Positions 49,802 through 61,392 are shown, numbered from the stretch's first letter. The stretch: DNA of 64,000 nt from Anaeramoeba flamelloides (GCA_027625915.1 JANTQA010000051.1:930501-994500), one strand, 5' to 3'. Notes: generated by a model from the letters alone, not told the origin. Program-made: numbers and translations.

Positions 49802-51280
49802 ATGGATCTTTTTGGAAACATTTTTACAAACCCAAATGAAACGGAAGAAAAACCCAAAAAAACAAGTGTAACCCATGTCAGACCAAATTCTGACAAAATT
49901 GTTTTGGATCTAATTCCTTTTCACAGTCTGTGGGGTCACTGTCTTTGTAATGCAAGTCTCACAATGTGCTCAATTTTAGAAGGACAAGCATCAAAAATGT
50001 TTAAAGGTGTAAGTGGTGAATCAGTTCTTGAGTTAGGAGCCGGGGCTGGTCTTCCTTCTGTTATTGCTGCCTTGTGTGGGTGTAATGTTGTTTCGACAGA
50101 TTACCCAGACGAGCCTTTAATTACAAATATTAGAAAGAATATTGAAAGCAATGTTGAAGAGCCAAAACTATCAAATGTTCGAGTGGTTGGCTACAAATGG
50201 GGAGAAGACGTTTCTCAATTATTGTCGCTTCTTCAGGATATCCTCGACACAAAAAGTCAACTTGGCAAAAAGAAAAAGGAAGAAAACAAAAAGGAAACAA
50301 AAAAAGAAAAGGAAAAGGAAAAGGAAAATGAAAAAGGAAAAGAAAAAGAAAAAGAAAAAGAAAAGGAAAAGGAAAAGGAAAAAGGAACTACCATGTTTCA
50401 ATCATACTTTCAGAACAGACACCACACAAAGAAATTTGATCTTGTTTTAATGTCTGACATTATTTTTAATCACATTTGCCATGATCAATTAATCAAAACT
50501 TGCAAAGAGGTTTTAAGGGTGGACGGGTGTGGACAAGTTCTAGTCACTGTAACTCACCATCGACCAAAATTGAAAGAAAAAGACTTAGAATTTTTCACAA
50601 AAGCAAAAGAAGAGGGCTTTCTTGTGGATTATCTCTATTCTGAAAACAGAGGTTTAATGTTCCCCAAAGACGAAGGCGACAAGAAAGAAAGATCGCTTGT
50701 TCATGTTTATAAAATGAGACTTGAGGAACACCTGGGCGTGGTCAATGAAAAAGGAGAGTACCAAGGAGAAATTGTCCGCCGATCGGTTGCGCATAAGGTT
50801 GGGAAATGGCACCCTGTTGTAGACATTTGGGTATGCGACCTTCAGAATGACAAAGTGCTCTTACAGAAGCGATCAGAAACTAAAAAAGAACTACCGGGCA
50901 TGTTTGACGTTTCCTGTTCGGGCCATATCTCTGCTCAGGAAAACCCAAACGATTCTGCCCTGAGAGAAATTTATGAAGAATTAGGATTGACAATTGAAAA
51001 GGAGCAACTGACCCCTGTTTTTACTCACCCTACCGCAAGAGTGTTCCAAAACGGATCAATAGATAAAGAATTTGCCCATGTTTATTTGTATGCCTTTGAA
51101 CACCAAAATAAAAATATTTTTCAATTTATTGATGGCGAAGTGACAATGGTAAAATGGATCGAGATCGACCAATTAATAGAAAAATGTAAAAATAATGACA
51201 AAACAATTTCTCCTATTTTGCCAGAGTATCTCAAAAAATTAAAAAATTCTTTTGAAAATTTAAAATCAAATAAAAAATAA
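49802..51280 (+). CDS. Fusion of EFM7/NNT1-like methyltransferase and Nudix hydrolase
   Basis: 492 residues, single exon. Residues 1-310 match the EFM7 (NNT1) class of seven-beta-strand methyltransferases: LFGNIF and PFHSLWGHCLCNA at the N terminus, SAM-binding ELGAGAGLPS (77-86), TDYPDEPLI (99-107), GYKWG (130-134) and LMSDIIFNH (216-224, the DxxxNH-type motif). In yeast EFM7 methylates the N terminus and Lys3 of eEF1A. A Lys/Glu repeat (about 157-194) is inserted between the WG motif and the SDIIFNH strand. Residues 311-492 are a Nudix domain with a perfect box G-x5-E-x7-REUxEExGU at 374-396 (G374, E380, R388, E389, E392, E393), preceded by KWHPVVDIWV and LLQKRS, as in the IPP-isomerase-like/NUDT3 type. 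No stop or splice signal separates the halves. Possible AATAAA poly-A signal at 51283. The substrate of the Nudix half cannot be told. Confidence 0.92.
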   Translation: MDLFGNIFTNPNETEEKPKKTSVTHVRPNSDKIVLDLIPFHSLWGHCLCNASLTMCSILEGQASKMFKGVSGESVLELGAGAGLPSVIAALCGCNVVSTDYPDEPLITNIRKNIESNVEEPKLSNVRVVGYKWGEDVSQLLSLLQDILDTKSQLGKKKKEENKKETKKEKEKEKENEKGKEKEKEKEKEKEKEKGTTMFQSYFQNRHHTKKFDLVLMSDIIFNHICHDQLIKTCKEVLRVDGCGQVLVTVTHHRPKLKEKDLEFFTKAKEEGFLVDYLYSENRGLMFPKDEGDKKERSLVHVYKMRLEEHLGVVNEKGEYQGEIVRRSVAHKVGKWHPVVDIWVCDLQNDKVLLQKRSETKKELPGMFDVSCSGHISAQENPNDSALREIYEELGLTIEKEQLTPVFTHPTARVFQNGSIDKEFAHVYLYAFEHQNKNIFQFIDGEVTMVKWIEIDQLIEKCKNNDKTISPILPEYLKKLKNSFENLKSNKK

Positions 51281-51959
51281 TAAATAAATTCAATAAATTA
51301 TTTATACACTCTTTTTTTATTCGATTTTTTTTTGGCAAAATCGCAGAACCTTGAAAGAAAAAAGTTAAAAACTTGAAAATATGATTTTATAAGATATATT
51401 TAAAATTGTAAGAATTTAAAGAAATCTTCGTTTAAGGGATTAGCTTCTACCAATGGTAAAGCCTAAAAATAAATAAGCTCCATTTCAAAATCATTGGTAC
51501 ATTAAAAATCAAATTTTGAAAATATATATTTTTATTAATTGAGGTTATCAATTATAATAAAAAAATTTCCATTTTTAAATTCAGTTCTATACTCTGGAGA
51601 TATTTGTTTTTCTTCAAAAAATGAATCGTCTAAAAATAAATAAAAATAAAAAAAAATTGGGAAATTTATTATGAAATTTAGTTTACATATCTTCATTTCA
51701 ATTCAAAATGTTGAGATATCTATCACACAGGGGTCTAAAAAATTTATTCGAATGTGGGGAAAGAGAAGGTGTTGATTTGGGTATTTTATCAAAAATTTTT
51801 CAAAGGGTAGCATTATAATTGATTCTGATCGTAGCGAAAGATTTTTTTCTCAAAAAATATAAAAGTATTTCCAAAAAAGTTGAGTGTTTTTGATTTTTTA
51901 AACTTTTTACTTTTTCTCAAATACCCTTTTTTCAGTTGACAGAGTTCATCCTCTTTTTG

Positions 51960-52145
51960 TTTTTTTTTTTTTTTTGGTATTTGGAGGAGGTAAATGCAAT
52001 AAAAAATCATTATAAGGATTGATAGACTTGTTCATGATTAGATCATAAAATAATTTTTTCTGATTCGATTTTAAATAAATTGAGCAGGACCTGTGTTACT
52101 AAAGCGAACTGAATTAGCAATAGACCATGTGTGGATTTGTATTTA
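51960..52145 (+). repeat. R12 repeat, copy 2
   Basis: After a poly-T run: AATAAAAAATCATT, TTGTTCATGATTAGATC and GAGCAGGACCTG, then ACTAAAGCGAACTGAATTAG. Confidence 0.45.
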
Positions 52146-53787
52146 TGTGAATAATGGAGTTTTAATATTTTTTGCTGGGGGGTTACTTGGGCTGGGTTTT
52201 TACTCTCCAGTCGATATCTTATAAAGAGGTTTTTTAAAAGTAAGATTTGGGAAATTTTCAAATAAAAACCGTAAATAAAATAATAAAATAAAATAAAAAT
52301 TCTATATAAGAATTTATTCTTCAAACCCAGAACTTTATAGATGTATCTTATTGATATAGTGCCAATTTAAGAGCGTCGTATCATTGTAAGTAACATCAAT
52401 GTTCGGCAATTTTTATATGTATTGAAAAAATACAAAGGTTTACCAAAGTTCAAATAGTCTACAAAATTTAATATATTTATATATATATATATATATATAT
52501 ATAATTGAAAAATGATATTTTTATTATTTTTCTTAGTGAACTTTTCCAAATGAAAAATAATAAATAATGAAAGAAGGGTGTTTTTGAGAATTTTGTTAAG
52601 AATTTTTTTATAAAAAAACTTTTTTGTAGTTAAGTGAGAATTATTATAAGGTATTAATCCATGTATGATATTTGTGTGTATTATATTGGTTTTAAATCAA
52701 ATTTACCAATATAAAAGCAAAAAATGGTCATTTTTTCTTGTATTTTTTATAAAATTAACTTTTTTCGAATATCTATGAGTTATAGTTTTGAACCAGTATT
52801 TGGCTAGTTCTGAATAGTAATCATTTATACATTCCATACATCCTTTTGTTTACCTGGTGTTTAGAAAAAGGAGATTGAAAAAAATGACCAAAAAATGGAC
52901 ATTTTTTGATTTTATACTGAGACTATCACTTTAAAATTGATGAATTAACTAGTTTTAAGGTATTTTAAATTTCAAAATATCCAATTGTTTTTGAAATCTT
53001 AAAAAATAAATAAATGGGTGATTTTTTTTTGATATTCTGAAATTTAATGTATTTTATAATAATTCTTGGAAATTCTTTATAGTCTTCTCAAAGTCTTTTA
53101 TTATATTAATAATCAAATTGATTTATTATTATTAATTAATTTATCCTCTAAGAGAAGACTAAAACTTTTTTTTTTGAATTTTAATTGAGAGTGATTTTTA
53201 AATCATAATTGATATTTTTTTTTTTGATACTCTATATGGAATTTTCATATTATAATATTAAATCTTGAATTTATTTCAGTTTTTTATTATCTTAAAGTAT
53301 TCCAGAAATCATCTATATGAGAAAAATACTCGAAATTCTTTGTAAAATAAATGCATTTTTATTTTTTAACAAATGGAATTATTTCTATATCAATTTGGGA
53401 TCATGTTTTGAAAATGTAGAGAAATTATACATTGGAGGAACAATTATTAAAGTTTGATAAAAATATGATAGGTATAACAATTCGAACTTTTAAGTAGAAT
53501 TTAAATTTTTTTTAAATTTGAATTATTTTTTGGTCAAAAAGAAGATATTTAAAAATATGGTTATTTATAAACTAAATTTCAAAAATATTGGCAGATATTT
53601 CATGAATATAAAATTTGTTTAATTTTTTTTTTTTTTTGAATAAGAATTTGATTTACTTAAATGTTTCAAGATAATAACCATTATAGATTGATAAATAAAA
53701 ATTTGGTCTAATATTTTTATTTTTTGAAAGATAAATGAAAAAAGAAAATAAGAATAAAAATAAAATTTGCCCTTAATTTTGAAATTT

Positions 53788-53840
<53 letters not shown>

Positions 53841-54114
53841 GATATGGGTATATTTTCTATGGTATCTTTTAACTTTTCCAAAATGTAAAAAAAATGATTA
53901 AAATATTTGATTTTTGTATATTTTTTTCATTTTGGAAAAGTGCTGTGGGTTTTTTCTTGGGTTTTCAATTTATTTGGAACACTAATAGTTTTTACAAATA
54001 TAAAAAAAAACAATGGATATATATTATTTTTTCTGTTTTTTGATGGAATTTGTTTAAATCTTTAATTTTAATCTAGTCTATTTAAATTTGGAAAGACTCG
54101 GTTAAGTTTTTTTT
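52146..54114. other. Gene-free AT-rich stretch
   Basis: Two TA microsatellites; otherwise nothing. Confidence 0.5.
53791..53836. repeat. (TA)n microsatellite
   Basis: Uninterrupted TA repeat. A similar shorter run lies at about 52470-52503. Confidence 0.95.
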
Positions 54115-54190
54115 TTTTTTTCATTCTGAAATAAATAAAAAATTTCTTAAATTTTATTTTAATTTCAGAATTAAAAAAAAAACCTAGTTA
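54115..54190. repeat. Single hairpin module, site 3
   Basis: TTCTGAAATAAATAAAAAAT / ATTTTATTTTAATTTCAGAA pair followed by AAAAAAAAAACCTAG, the same module as in the longer chains. Confidence 0.5.
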
Positions 54191-54626
54191 CTTCAGGGTA
54201 CTTAAAAATATTTGATAGTATTTCAAACCCTTCCCTAATTTTTAAATGTTCATAATAAAACTTTAATAAAGAATCATAATTTTTTTGATCATTAACCAAT
54301 AACAAAATAAATAATTATTTTTTATTACGAATTATATCTAAGATGTTATTATTTTTATTATTATTAATAATTTGAATTAATTCTTAAATCAAAATTATTC
54401 GATTTTTATTTCTAGAATAGGTAGTCGCATAAAAATGATCCATATCTTTTATAATTTCTGAAGTTTCGATATATTTTGTATAAATTGCCTAATTTTTTTA
54501 AAAATTTTTTTTTATCATAAACATAAGAATATCTATTTAATTTAATTGTGAAAATTTTTGGTTTTAAGATGGAAGTAGAACCAGTCCATTTTAAAATATT
54601 TTTTTCATTTATTTTTATTTTTATTA

Positions 54627-54820
54627 CCGTCAGTTCCACTTTAAAAACAAAAACTTTCAACAAAATCTAAGGTACCAGAAAAATATCAAATAATAAACAT
54701 TTTTTCAATTTTTTATAAAAAATATTCTCAAAGAATTTGAATCCTGTGTATTAATTTCATATTTTTATTGTGCCTTTGATTTAGTTGAAAGTTTTTTTCT
54801 TAAAAAATGGAAGTGAATGA
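54627..54820. mobile_element. M195 MITE, copy 6 (degenerate)
   Basis: TA/CCGTCAGTTCCACTTTAAAA start, GGTACC block and inverted TTGTGCCTTTGATTTAGTTG arm; right end eroded. Confidence 0.65.
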
Positions 54821-55374
54821 AATCACTTGATATTTTCGTCTTTTTTTAGTTTGTATTATTAATATTTTTGTAAAAGCCCACTAGATTTTGTGTTAAAATG
54901 ATAGCTGTATTGTTTTAGGTGAAAATTATTCAATTCCATTGGATAATTGGTAATTTTTTACTATTTCTTCTGTAAAATTCAAAAAATAATTAGAGGAATA
55001 TTTTCCAAGTGCATTTTGATTGAATTGGTAGTTCTAATTTTTGAAACAGGAGAAAAAAAAGATCCTAAAAAAATATTTTTTTTTGCTTGTTTTAATACAA
55101 AAAATTAAGGTGTTTTTCCAATTAATAATTAAAATTTTTAATTATAAGACTCCAAAATATTTCTCTTCTTGTTGGTTGAAAAAAAAACTAAATTTATATT
55201 TCCAAAATCTATAATGAATGAAATTTTTTGAAATTTAATCGGATATTCTTTTTAAGGATTATCTAAAATAAAGTCATCACATGGGTCTTAGGAATCAAAA
55301 CATTGGTGAATTGCGCTCTTTATCACTTTAGATCCAGAAAAACTATAAAATTTCAAAAATTTTGGAAAGGTTAT

Positions 55375-55557
55375 TTTTGCGAGATCAGACAGTTAATTGG
55401 AAGATCGTAGTAAAACCTACAACCCAACAATGTTTCTTCTAAGTCCATTTTTTTCAGTGGTTTTTATTGGAAACTAGACAATCCTTTAATTAGAAGAAAC
55501 ATAGATGGGGTGTGGTTTTCACTGGCATCTTCCAATTAAGTATCTGATCTGGCCAAA
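55375..55557. mobile_element. 183-bp foldback element
   Basis: Arms AGATCAGACAGTTAATTGGA and inverse TCCAATTAAGTATCTGATCT, continuing through GTTTCTTCTAA / TTAGAAGAAAC; arms about 65 bp around a short loop. Higher GC than its surroundings. One copy seen. Confidence 0.6.
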
Positions 55558-55599
55558 TCATCTACTGTTGTCAAAATAAAGTGTATAAAAAAATTTAAT

Positions 55600-56040
55600 C
55601 CTTGTTTCAAAATAAAAAGCGTGTTTTATTGTTAAAGAAAACCTATACACCAATCAATCAAAGAAACGAATAATAAACCCAAAAAAATATGGTAATGATT
55701 TCTTAAAGTTCTATTATATAAAAAGAAATTATAAAAATCAAGATCAAATTTCAAAATTTATAGTAAAAAAATAGATAAAAATTTACAAAAAAACTTATTC
55801 AAAAAATACAATCAAATTTCATAAAAATTGATAAAATTTCAAAAAATTTTAAACCATTGCATTCCTAATTTAAAATTTACTTAAAATATCAACAAGTTTA
55901 CCTTCAAATTTAATTTGAACTCTGGTATACTACTTGGTATACGATTGGGTGTTGCTTTGGAAGAAGAAGAATAAAAGACACGGGTTATATTTTGAAACAC
56001 AGATTCAAGTCAGAGCACTCATTATTTTGATCATTGTATT
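55600..56040 (+). repeat. R7 repeat, copy 5
   Basis: CCTTGTTTCAAAATAAAAAG, AATGATTTCTTAAAGTTCTA and CTCATTATTTTGATCATTG match the other copies. Confidence 0.6.
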
Positions 56041-57424
56041 CATAAATTTTTGAAATATAATAATTCTTCTGATCTCAAAAAATTTCGAGTCTAATTCAAT
56101 GATGCTTTAAACCTTAAGTCCCATATGGTGGCTTTTATTTAGATAGTCCTTAAACTTTTGAGAGATATTAAAATTTGTTTAATTGGATTTTAATTGTATT
56201 TTCCTTCTTCAATGCCTGATCATAATTAATTTAATTCACACGGATAGTTTACCTTCTGTTCCTGCGTCCTTAATTTCTAAAATACCAACTAAGACTTGTC
56301 AAAAAGGCTTTTTCTTATTCTTCAAATTCCCTTCATTCGATCTCTTTACTCTTGCTTTTATATTTCTCCAAATTTGAATCATCAAAAACTCTTCCAAAAA
56401 TATTCAAAAAAGCACTCCATTATTTCCACTGAAAATACTGAAAAATATCTTCATTTGGAAAATTTGTTTTGTAATTAGAAGAGCGATCAACAGACAGTTA
56501 ATTTTGTAATAAAAAGATCAAAATTTTTATTCACCTTTTCAAAAAAATCTAAATCAGTTATAAAAAAAAAACAGAAAAGATCCCAATTCTTAAAAGGCGG
56601 AAATTAATAATTTAAGATTCCAAAAGATTATTAAAAATTCAAAAGGATAGATGACTTAGAAATCTGTTTTCAGGTAAACTGAATGTAAATTTTGATCAAT
56701 TTTATTTTGAAGAAAAAAGTAAGGAAGGTTTTTTAATTTTTAAATAAATCTTCACAAATTAAAGTAAATCGGAATAAAAATTGAATTTTGGTCAACCAAT
56801 TTCAAAACCAAAATGAACCTGTTAACAAATATTTTACTCAACAATTAAAATCAATTCGAGAAATTTCAAGAAAAAAGTGTATTTTTGTTAAAAATTACTT
56901 TTTTGGTTTGTAAAAAAAGTAATTTTCTGATAAATTTTTCAACCACACAGTTTGGTAATTGAAAATTTTTAAAACTGTACAAAAATATCCATCTTCTATT
57001 GTCAAAATGAAAAACTGACCAAAAAATAAAAAAGATTTTACGGAAATAAATTAAGATCAAAAAAAAAGGATGAGACAAAGATCAACAACACAAAACTGAA
57101 TTTGCAATTGAAAAGTTGTAAAAAAAAAAAATTTTTAAAAAGTTGAAGAATGATTGAAAAAAAAAAAAAAAAAATAATAAAAAAAATCTTTATTGATTCT
57201 AAATTTTTAGTGAAACTCTCAAAAAGTTTAATTCTCTTTTAATCTTCAAATTGGGTAATTAAACTTTTGGTTGTTCAAAAAAAGAAAAAAATTAAAAAAA
57301 AAAGACTCACAATAATTAAGAAGGAAATTAAAAAAAAAAGAGGAAAATTAAAAAAAAAAAAAAAAGTTAATTATTCTTGAATTGAAATTACAAATCAATA
57401 AAAAAATAAAAAAAAGAAAGCCAT
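56041..57424. other. Downstream flank of gene F
   Basis: Short frames at 56183-56478 and 56866-57078 show no domain; poly-A-rich from 57120. Confidence 0.45.
56490..56720 (+). repeat. Short dispersed repeat (R10), copy 3
   Basis: GTAATAAAAAGATCAAAATT, ATCCCAATTCTTAAAAGGC and AACTGAATGTAAATTTTGAT blocks match the copy at 6220-6440. Confidence 0.45.
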
Positions 57425-58396
57425 TCAATTCCAATCGGACGGAAACCTCCTTTCGAATTCCCAAAACCACGAATCTTCTTTGGTTTCGATCTTTGGCCAA
57501 AATTCGATTAAAATTGTGGCCTTTTGCTGAAGGTTATCGAAAGGGTAGTCCAACTCTGGTTGTACCAGATTTGGATTGGTGAGGATTTGCCGTTTCTGAT
57601 CAAGTTGTTTGCTGCTAAAAAGTTGGTTGTTTTCAAAATCGCTTTGTTTGTGCACGTTTGTGTGCAAGGGTAGGGTGTTGCTGATTTGAAAAGTTTTGGT
57701 TTTTTTGTTGTTTTTTTTTTTTTTTTTTTTTGTGTTTTGGATTTTTTTTTGTTTTTTATGGGATGTGCTCCTTTCTTTTTCCTTCAGACGAGTTTTTCTT
57801 TTTCTTCTATTTTGAAAAGAGCTCTCTTGTTTGCGGATGCTCTGAATTTTGTTTAGATTGTTCTCAGTCTTTGGCTGAGAATTTTGATTCGTTTCCTTTT
57901 TTTTACTCGTTGTATTGTTTGGATTGTTTGTTTTATTTGAAGTGAGCGCCTTCTTTGTTTTGTTTACTTTGTTGGTCTCACACTTTTCGTTTGTTTCATT
58001 TGAAAGCGTTCCTGAGAAGCTTTTTTGTCCATAAATAATCCAGCCTCTTGAATGGGGCTTGACGTTGTGTAAATTGTATGTTCGCTTAATAAAGGAAGCG
58101 AGCCCCCTCTCAATTGACCTCTTTTGTCTCTTTGTCAGGAATGACAACAAAGTGATACAAGAACGATGGAACTCGATCGTCTCGGGTGCACCCTCAAGTT
58201 CCTTATCGTCCTGTAGTTTTTTAATGAACGCCGAGTCTAAGTGCCTCTCTTCCATTCCTCGTATGGATTCAGGAAGCACTTTTAAGAGCATTCGTACCCT
58301 ATCGGGAAATTTTTTAAGCTCCCCCCATTTAGACTTCATCAGTTCTAATTCCGGGAGCTTTGGGAATATTTCTTCAAAAGCAGATGAGGTTTCCAT
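57425..58396 (-). CDS. Protein of unknown function, family member F (paralogue of B)
   Basis: 323 residues from the ATG at 58396 (METSSAFEEI). A longer frame begins at 58471 but its extra 25 residues come from the T-rich leader. Residues about 20-123 align with protein B (28945-30072): KKFPDRVRMLLKVLPESIRG against KNFNSRLVAMMELTPNSFEG, and RSCITLLSF, KRSIERGLASFIKRTYNL, NVKPHSRGWIIYG. The next 130 residues are Lys, Asn, Thr and Ser rich with a stretch of consecutive lysines. The tail again has an acidic or aromatic character (IEFWPKIETKEDSWFWEFERRFPSDWN overall; Trp-rich). A further match to B lies before the tail (DQKRQIL against KQRRLLV). Stop is TGA. GC content is higher than the flanks, as for B. 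No known domain recognised; a nuclear nucleic-acid-binding role is inference. Confidence 0.82.
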   Translation of the reverse strand: METSSAFEEIFPKLPELELMKSKWGELKKFPDRVRMLLKVLPESIRGMEERHLDSAFIKKLQDDKELEGAPETIEFHRSCITLLSFLTKRQKRSIERGLASFIKRTYNLHNVKPHSRGWIIYGQKSFSGTLSNETNEKCETNKVNKTKKALTSNKTNNPNNTTSKKKETNQNSQPKTENNLNKIQSIRKQESSFQNRRKRKTRLKEKERSTSHKKQKKIQNTKKKKKKNNKKTKTFQISNTLPLHTNVHKQSDFENNQLFSSKQLDQKRQILTNPNLVQPELDYPFDNLQQKATILIEFWPKIETKEDSWFWEFERRFPSDWN

Positions 58397-59909
58397 TAAA
58401 GTCTCATCAATAAAAAATTTGAAAAAAAATAAAAAGTACAAGCAAAAGGATACTTGAGAAGTCTGTTTCACTTTTTCATTGAGTTGTGTTGTTTTGATTT
58501 TTCAAACTTCTAAAGGAAAGGCAATATTATTTGGAAACTGTAAACTTTGTTTATTTCATATGGCTTGAATAAATTTTATACCCAATCACCAAGACTATTT
58601 CTTTCGATAAACTTGCTTTTATGTTTATTGGACAAATTTTGATAATTTTCGAGATTTAAATAATAATTTCAACTTTTAGAAACTTTGAAGATTTTTTATA
58701 ATGTCTGCTCAACAACATCTATTTTTTGGTTTCTTTGTGATTTTTAAAATTTGTCTGTTTTGTGAATCCATAATTATTGTTTTTTATGTTTGAGGTGTTT
58801 GATTTTTATTAAAATTTTGTTGTCATCATTTGATTGCTGTTTTTTTTTCAAACACGAATTGGTGGATCATTTATCTGAAAAAGAAACTTTTTTCAAAAAA
58901 TCTGAAAAAAAATTCAGGTAAAAATGGAAAAAACATTTTTTGATTCATTATCCTTTTTAACATGGTGAGAAATCTTTTTTCGAAAAATTTTTGTTTGTAA
59001 AAAGATAAATAACATCCGAAAATGAAAAAATTCAAACTCACCTTATAAATAATAAAAATTTTCAATACCATAAAAAAAAAAAAAACGACAAACATACCAA
59101 ACACCTACGCCATTAAATCGTGAAAAATCAGGAATTATTTTGACAAAATTCCCAATTAACATTTAGATCTTTTCTGTAAAATAATAAAATCCTCAAACAG
59201 TGGTTATTGGTCCTTGGCTATTAATAAGAATCTTTTATTATTTGTAAAAAACATGTGTTTAAAACATTTTTAAAAGACAAAATATCCCTGAACCAGCATA
59301 AAGAAAAGATCGTCTTGATAATTCAACTTTTTCTTCATAAGAATTCATTTTTTTTTGATTTGAAATATAAATCTGAATATTTTTGAACTTTTTGGTTCTT
59401 TTTTTTTTATGAGTTTCTGTATTGTAAAGTTATTTTATAGAAAAGTTGTGGATATTTTCATGTTTTTGTTCATGAGCAAAATAAAGTTTGAGTCTAAATT
59501 CGAGAAATACTATTATGTAGTGAAAAAAATCACGAGAAGATTTTTCATTCACTAGTATGAAAAAATAAAATTGAAAAAAAAAAAGTTAGACAAAACTACA
59601 ATTTCAATTATCATTTCATACTTGTTAATTGAGCTTATTCACAATATAATCAACATTCCATTACTTAAAAATCTTGAGACTAATGTATTTATTGTTGTTA
59701 ATAGTACCACGATTTTTTTAAAAGTCTCTAATCAAGAAAAAAAGGTCTATTTTGGGATGAAAATTTTTAAATGGATGTGATAATGAATTTTCTTTAAACT
59801 CAACTTTAGGATATTTTTTTGAATAGATAATAACTAATAGTTTTGAAAACACCCGACCCATCTAAAAAAACTCAAACATAGAAAAAAAATAACTGATGAT
59901 AAATATTGA
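58397..59909. other. Upstream flank of gene F
   Basis: T-rich leader then AT-rich DNA with no recognised feature. Confidence 0.5.
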
Positions 59910-60355
59910 GAGTGTCCATAGAGAGCCGTAGAACGCCTAGGTTTTCTTGAGATTTTCTGTTTTATTTGTTAAATCTATCGATTTTCCAAATAAACAGAAA
60001 ACCCAAGAAAACCTAACCACGCTTTTCCAGAATTAAAAAAAATGGAGAAAAATCAAAGATTTTACTCAATTCTTTTAAATTCTGGAAAAGCTAAAGGGGC
60101 TTTTTTATACTTTTTGGAATAAACCAAAAATTTATTAACTTTTCTGTTTATTACAAAAATTAAAAAAAAACCTAATAGAAGTATCCTAGGTTTTCCAGAA
60201 TTTAAAATAATTGAGTAAAATCTTTGATTTTTCTCTATTCTTTTAAATTCTGGAAAACATCACGAAAAGCATCCTATGTTTTTTTATTTTATGAAATAAA
60301 CCGAAAATTTATTACATTTTCTGTTTATTTCAAAAATTAAAAAAAAACCTAACGG
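59910..60355. repeat. Chain of hairpin modules, site 4
   Basis: Prefix AGTGTCCATAGAGAGCCGTA then CCTAGGTTTTCTTGAGATTT paired with AAACCCAAGAAAACCTAA; next GCTTTTCCAGAATTAAAAAA / TTTTAAATTCTGGAAAAGC; further modules with AAATTTATTNNNTTTTCTGT-like arms. At least four stem-loops in a row. Confidence 0.7.
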
Positions 60356-61200
60356 AAAATCAAAGAAAAATTATTTTTTCAAATTTAAAACAACAAATAA
60401 TTCCTTTAATAGTCAAAATGATTGATTTCCCGGTTTGAAATATTCATCAGATTTGAAATACTTTTAAAGTATAATAAAATGACCTCTTATCTAGAAGCAA
60501 AAAAATTTCAAATTTTTTACTATTATATTAAAAAAAAATATTAATAGAACCTGAAAAATTGAATTTTCCAACTTAAATTGTAAAATATATTTAAAAATAT
60601 TTTTTGATCAAATATCCTTTATTAATTAATTGTTTTTATTCTAATTGAAGTTAGTAAAAGGGGTAAAATTTAGCAAATAATTAATTTTTTTTGTAAAAAT
60701 TTTTTCATGATTGTGTAACTTCAATACTGACAACAATATGTAAAAATCGGACTCGTTAAATAAAAAAATCAGACCCAATTAGTTGATAGTATCAAAACTT
60801 TGACATGCCAGTACTTGTTGGCGGAGTTTTGGAGAATATAAAAATGCCTTTTTTAGTGTATGTATACCCATTCTAAAATTTTAACAACTGTTTTTTTATT
60901 TTGTTTTTTTCATTTCATTTTTATAAAAAAGATTAGATATAAAAACAATAATAGTTTTACAAGTTGTAATTTATTTTAAATCAAGTTTTGAAAAACAGAT
61001 AAACTTGAGGTTTGTATCTATATTTGATTATCCACCGTTCACAATTTTGATTGTGGACTATTCCAATATTAGAAGAATTTATGTAATGAAAATACGGTTA
61101 TAAAAAGAGACAAAGTGGGGCACACCCAGCAAAGTAAATCACAATTGAAAATTTTTGACACATCAAAATCCAATTGTTGAACTGTTAATCATATTCAATA
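60356..61200. other. Gene-free stretch with a possible M540 remnant
   Basis: 60760-61180 has weak M540-like pieces (AATTAGTTGATAGTATC, GGAGTTTTGGAGAA, ACACATCAAAATCCAATTG). Too eroded to call firmly. Confidence 0.35.
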
Positions 61201-61392
61201 CATTCGGTTCCACTTTCAACGTACTACCTTTCAACTAAAATTACGAATAAGGAATATTCTAAATTAAGCACAAAATATAAATTCTAGTAAAATAATTTCT
61301 GTACAAAAATTCCAAAACTGTGTTTTAATTGAGATATTTTTATTGTGCCTTAAATTTTGTTGAACATTACGTATTAAAAGGGGAACTGGCTG
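61201..61392. mobile_element. M195 MITE, copy 7 (degenerate)
   Basis: TA/CATTCGGTTCCACTTTCAAC start, right arm TTGTGCCTTAAATTTTGTTG and end GGGAACTGGCTG/TA. The TA duplication survives. Confidence 0.7.

Noticed and set aside
58397-58471. Upstream start of gene F giving a hydrophobic N terminus
   Set aside because: Phenylalanine-rich stretch comes from the T-rich leader; the alignment with B starts after the Met at 58396.
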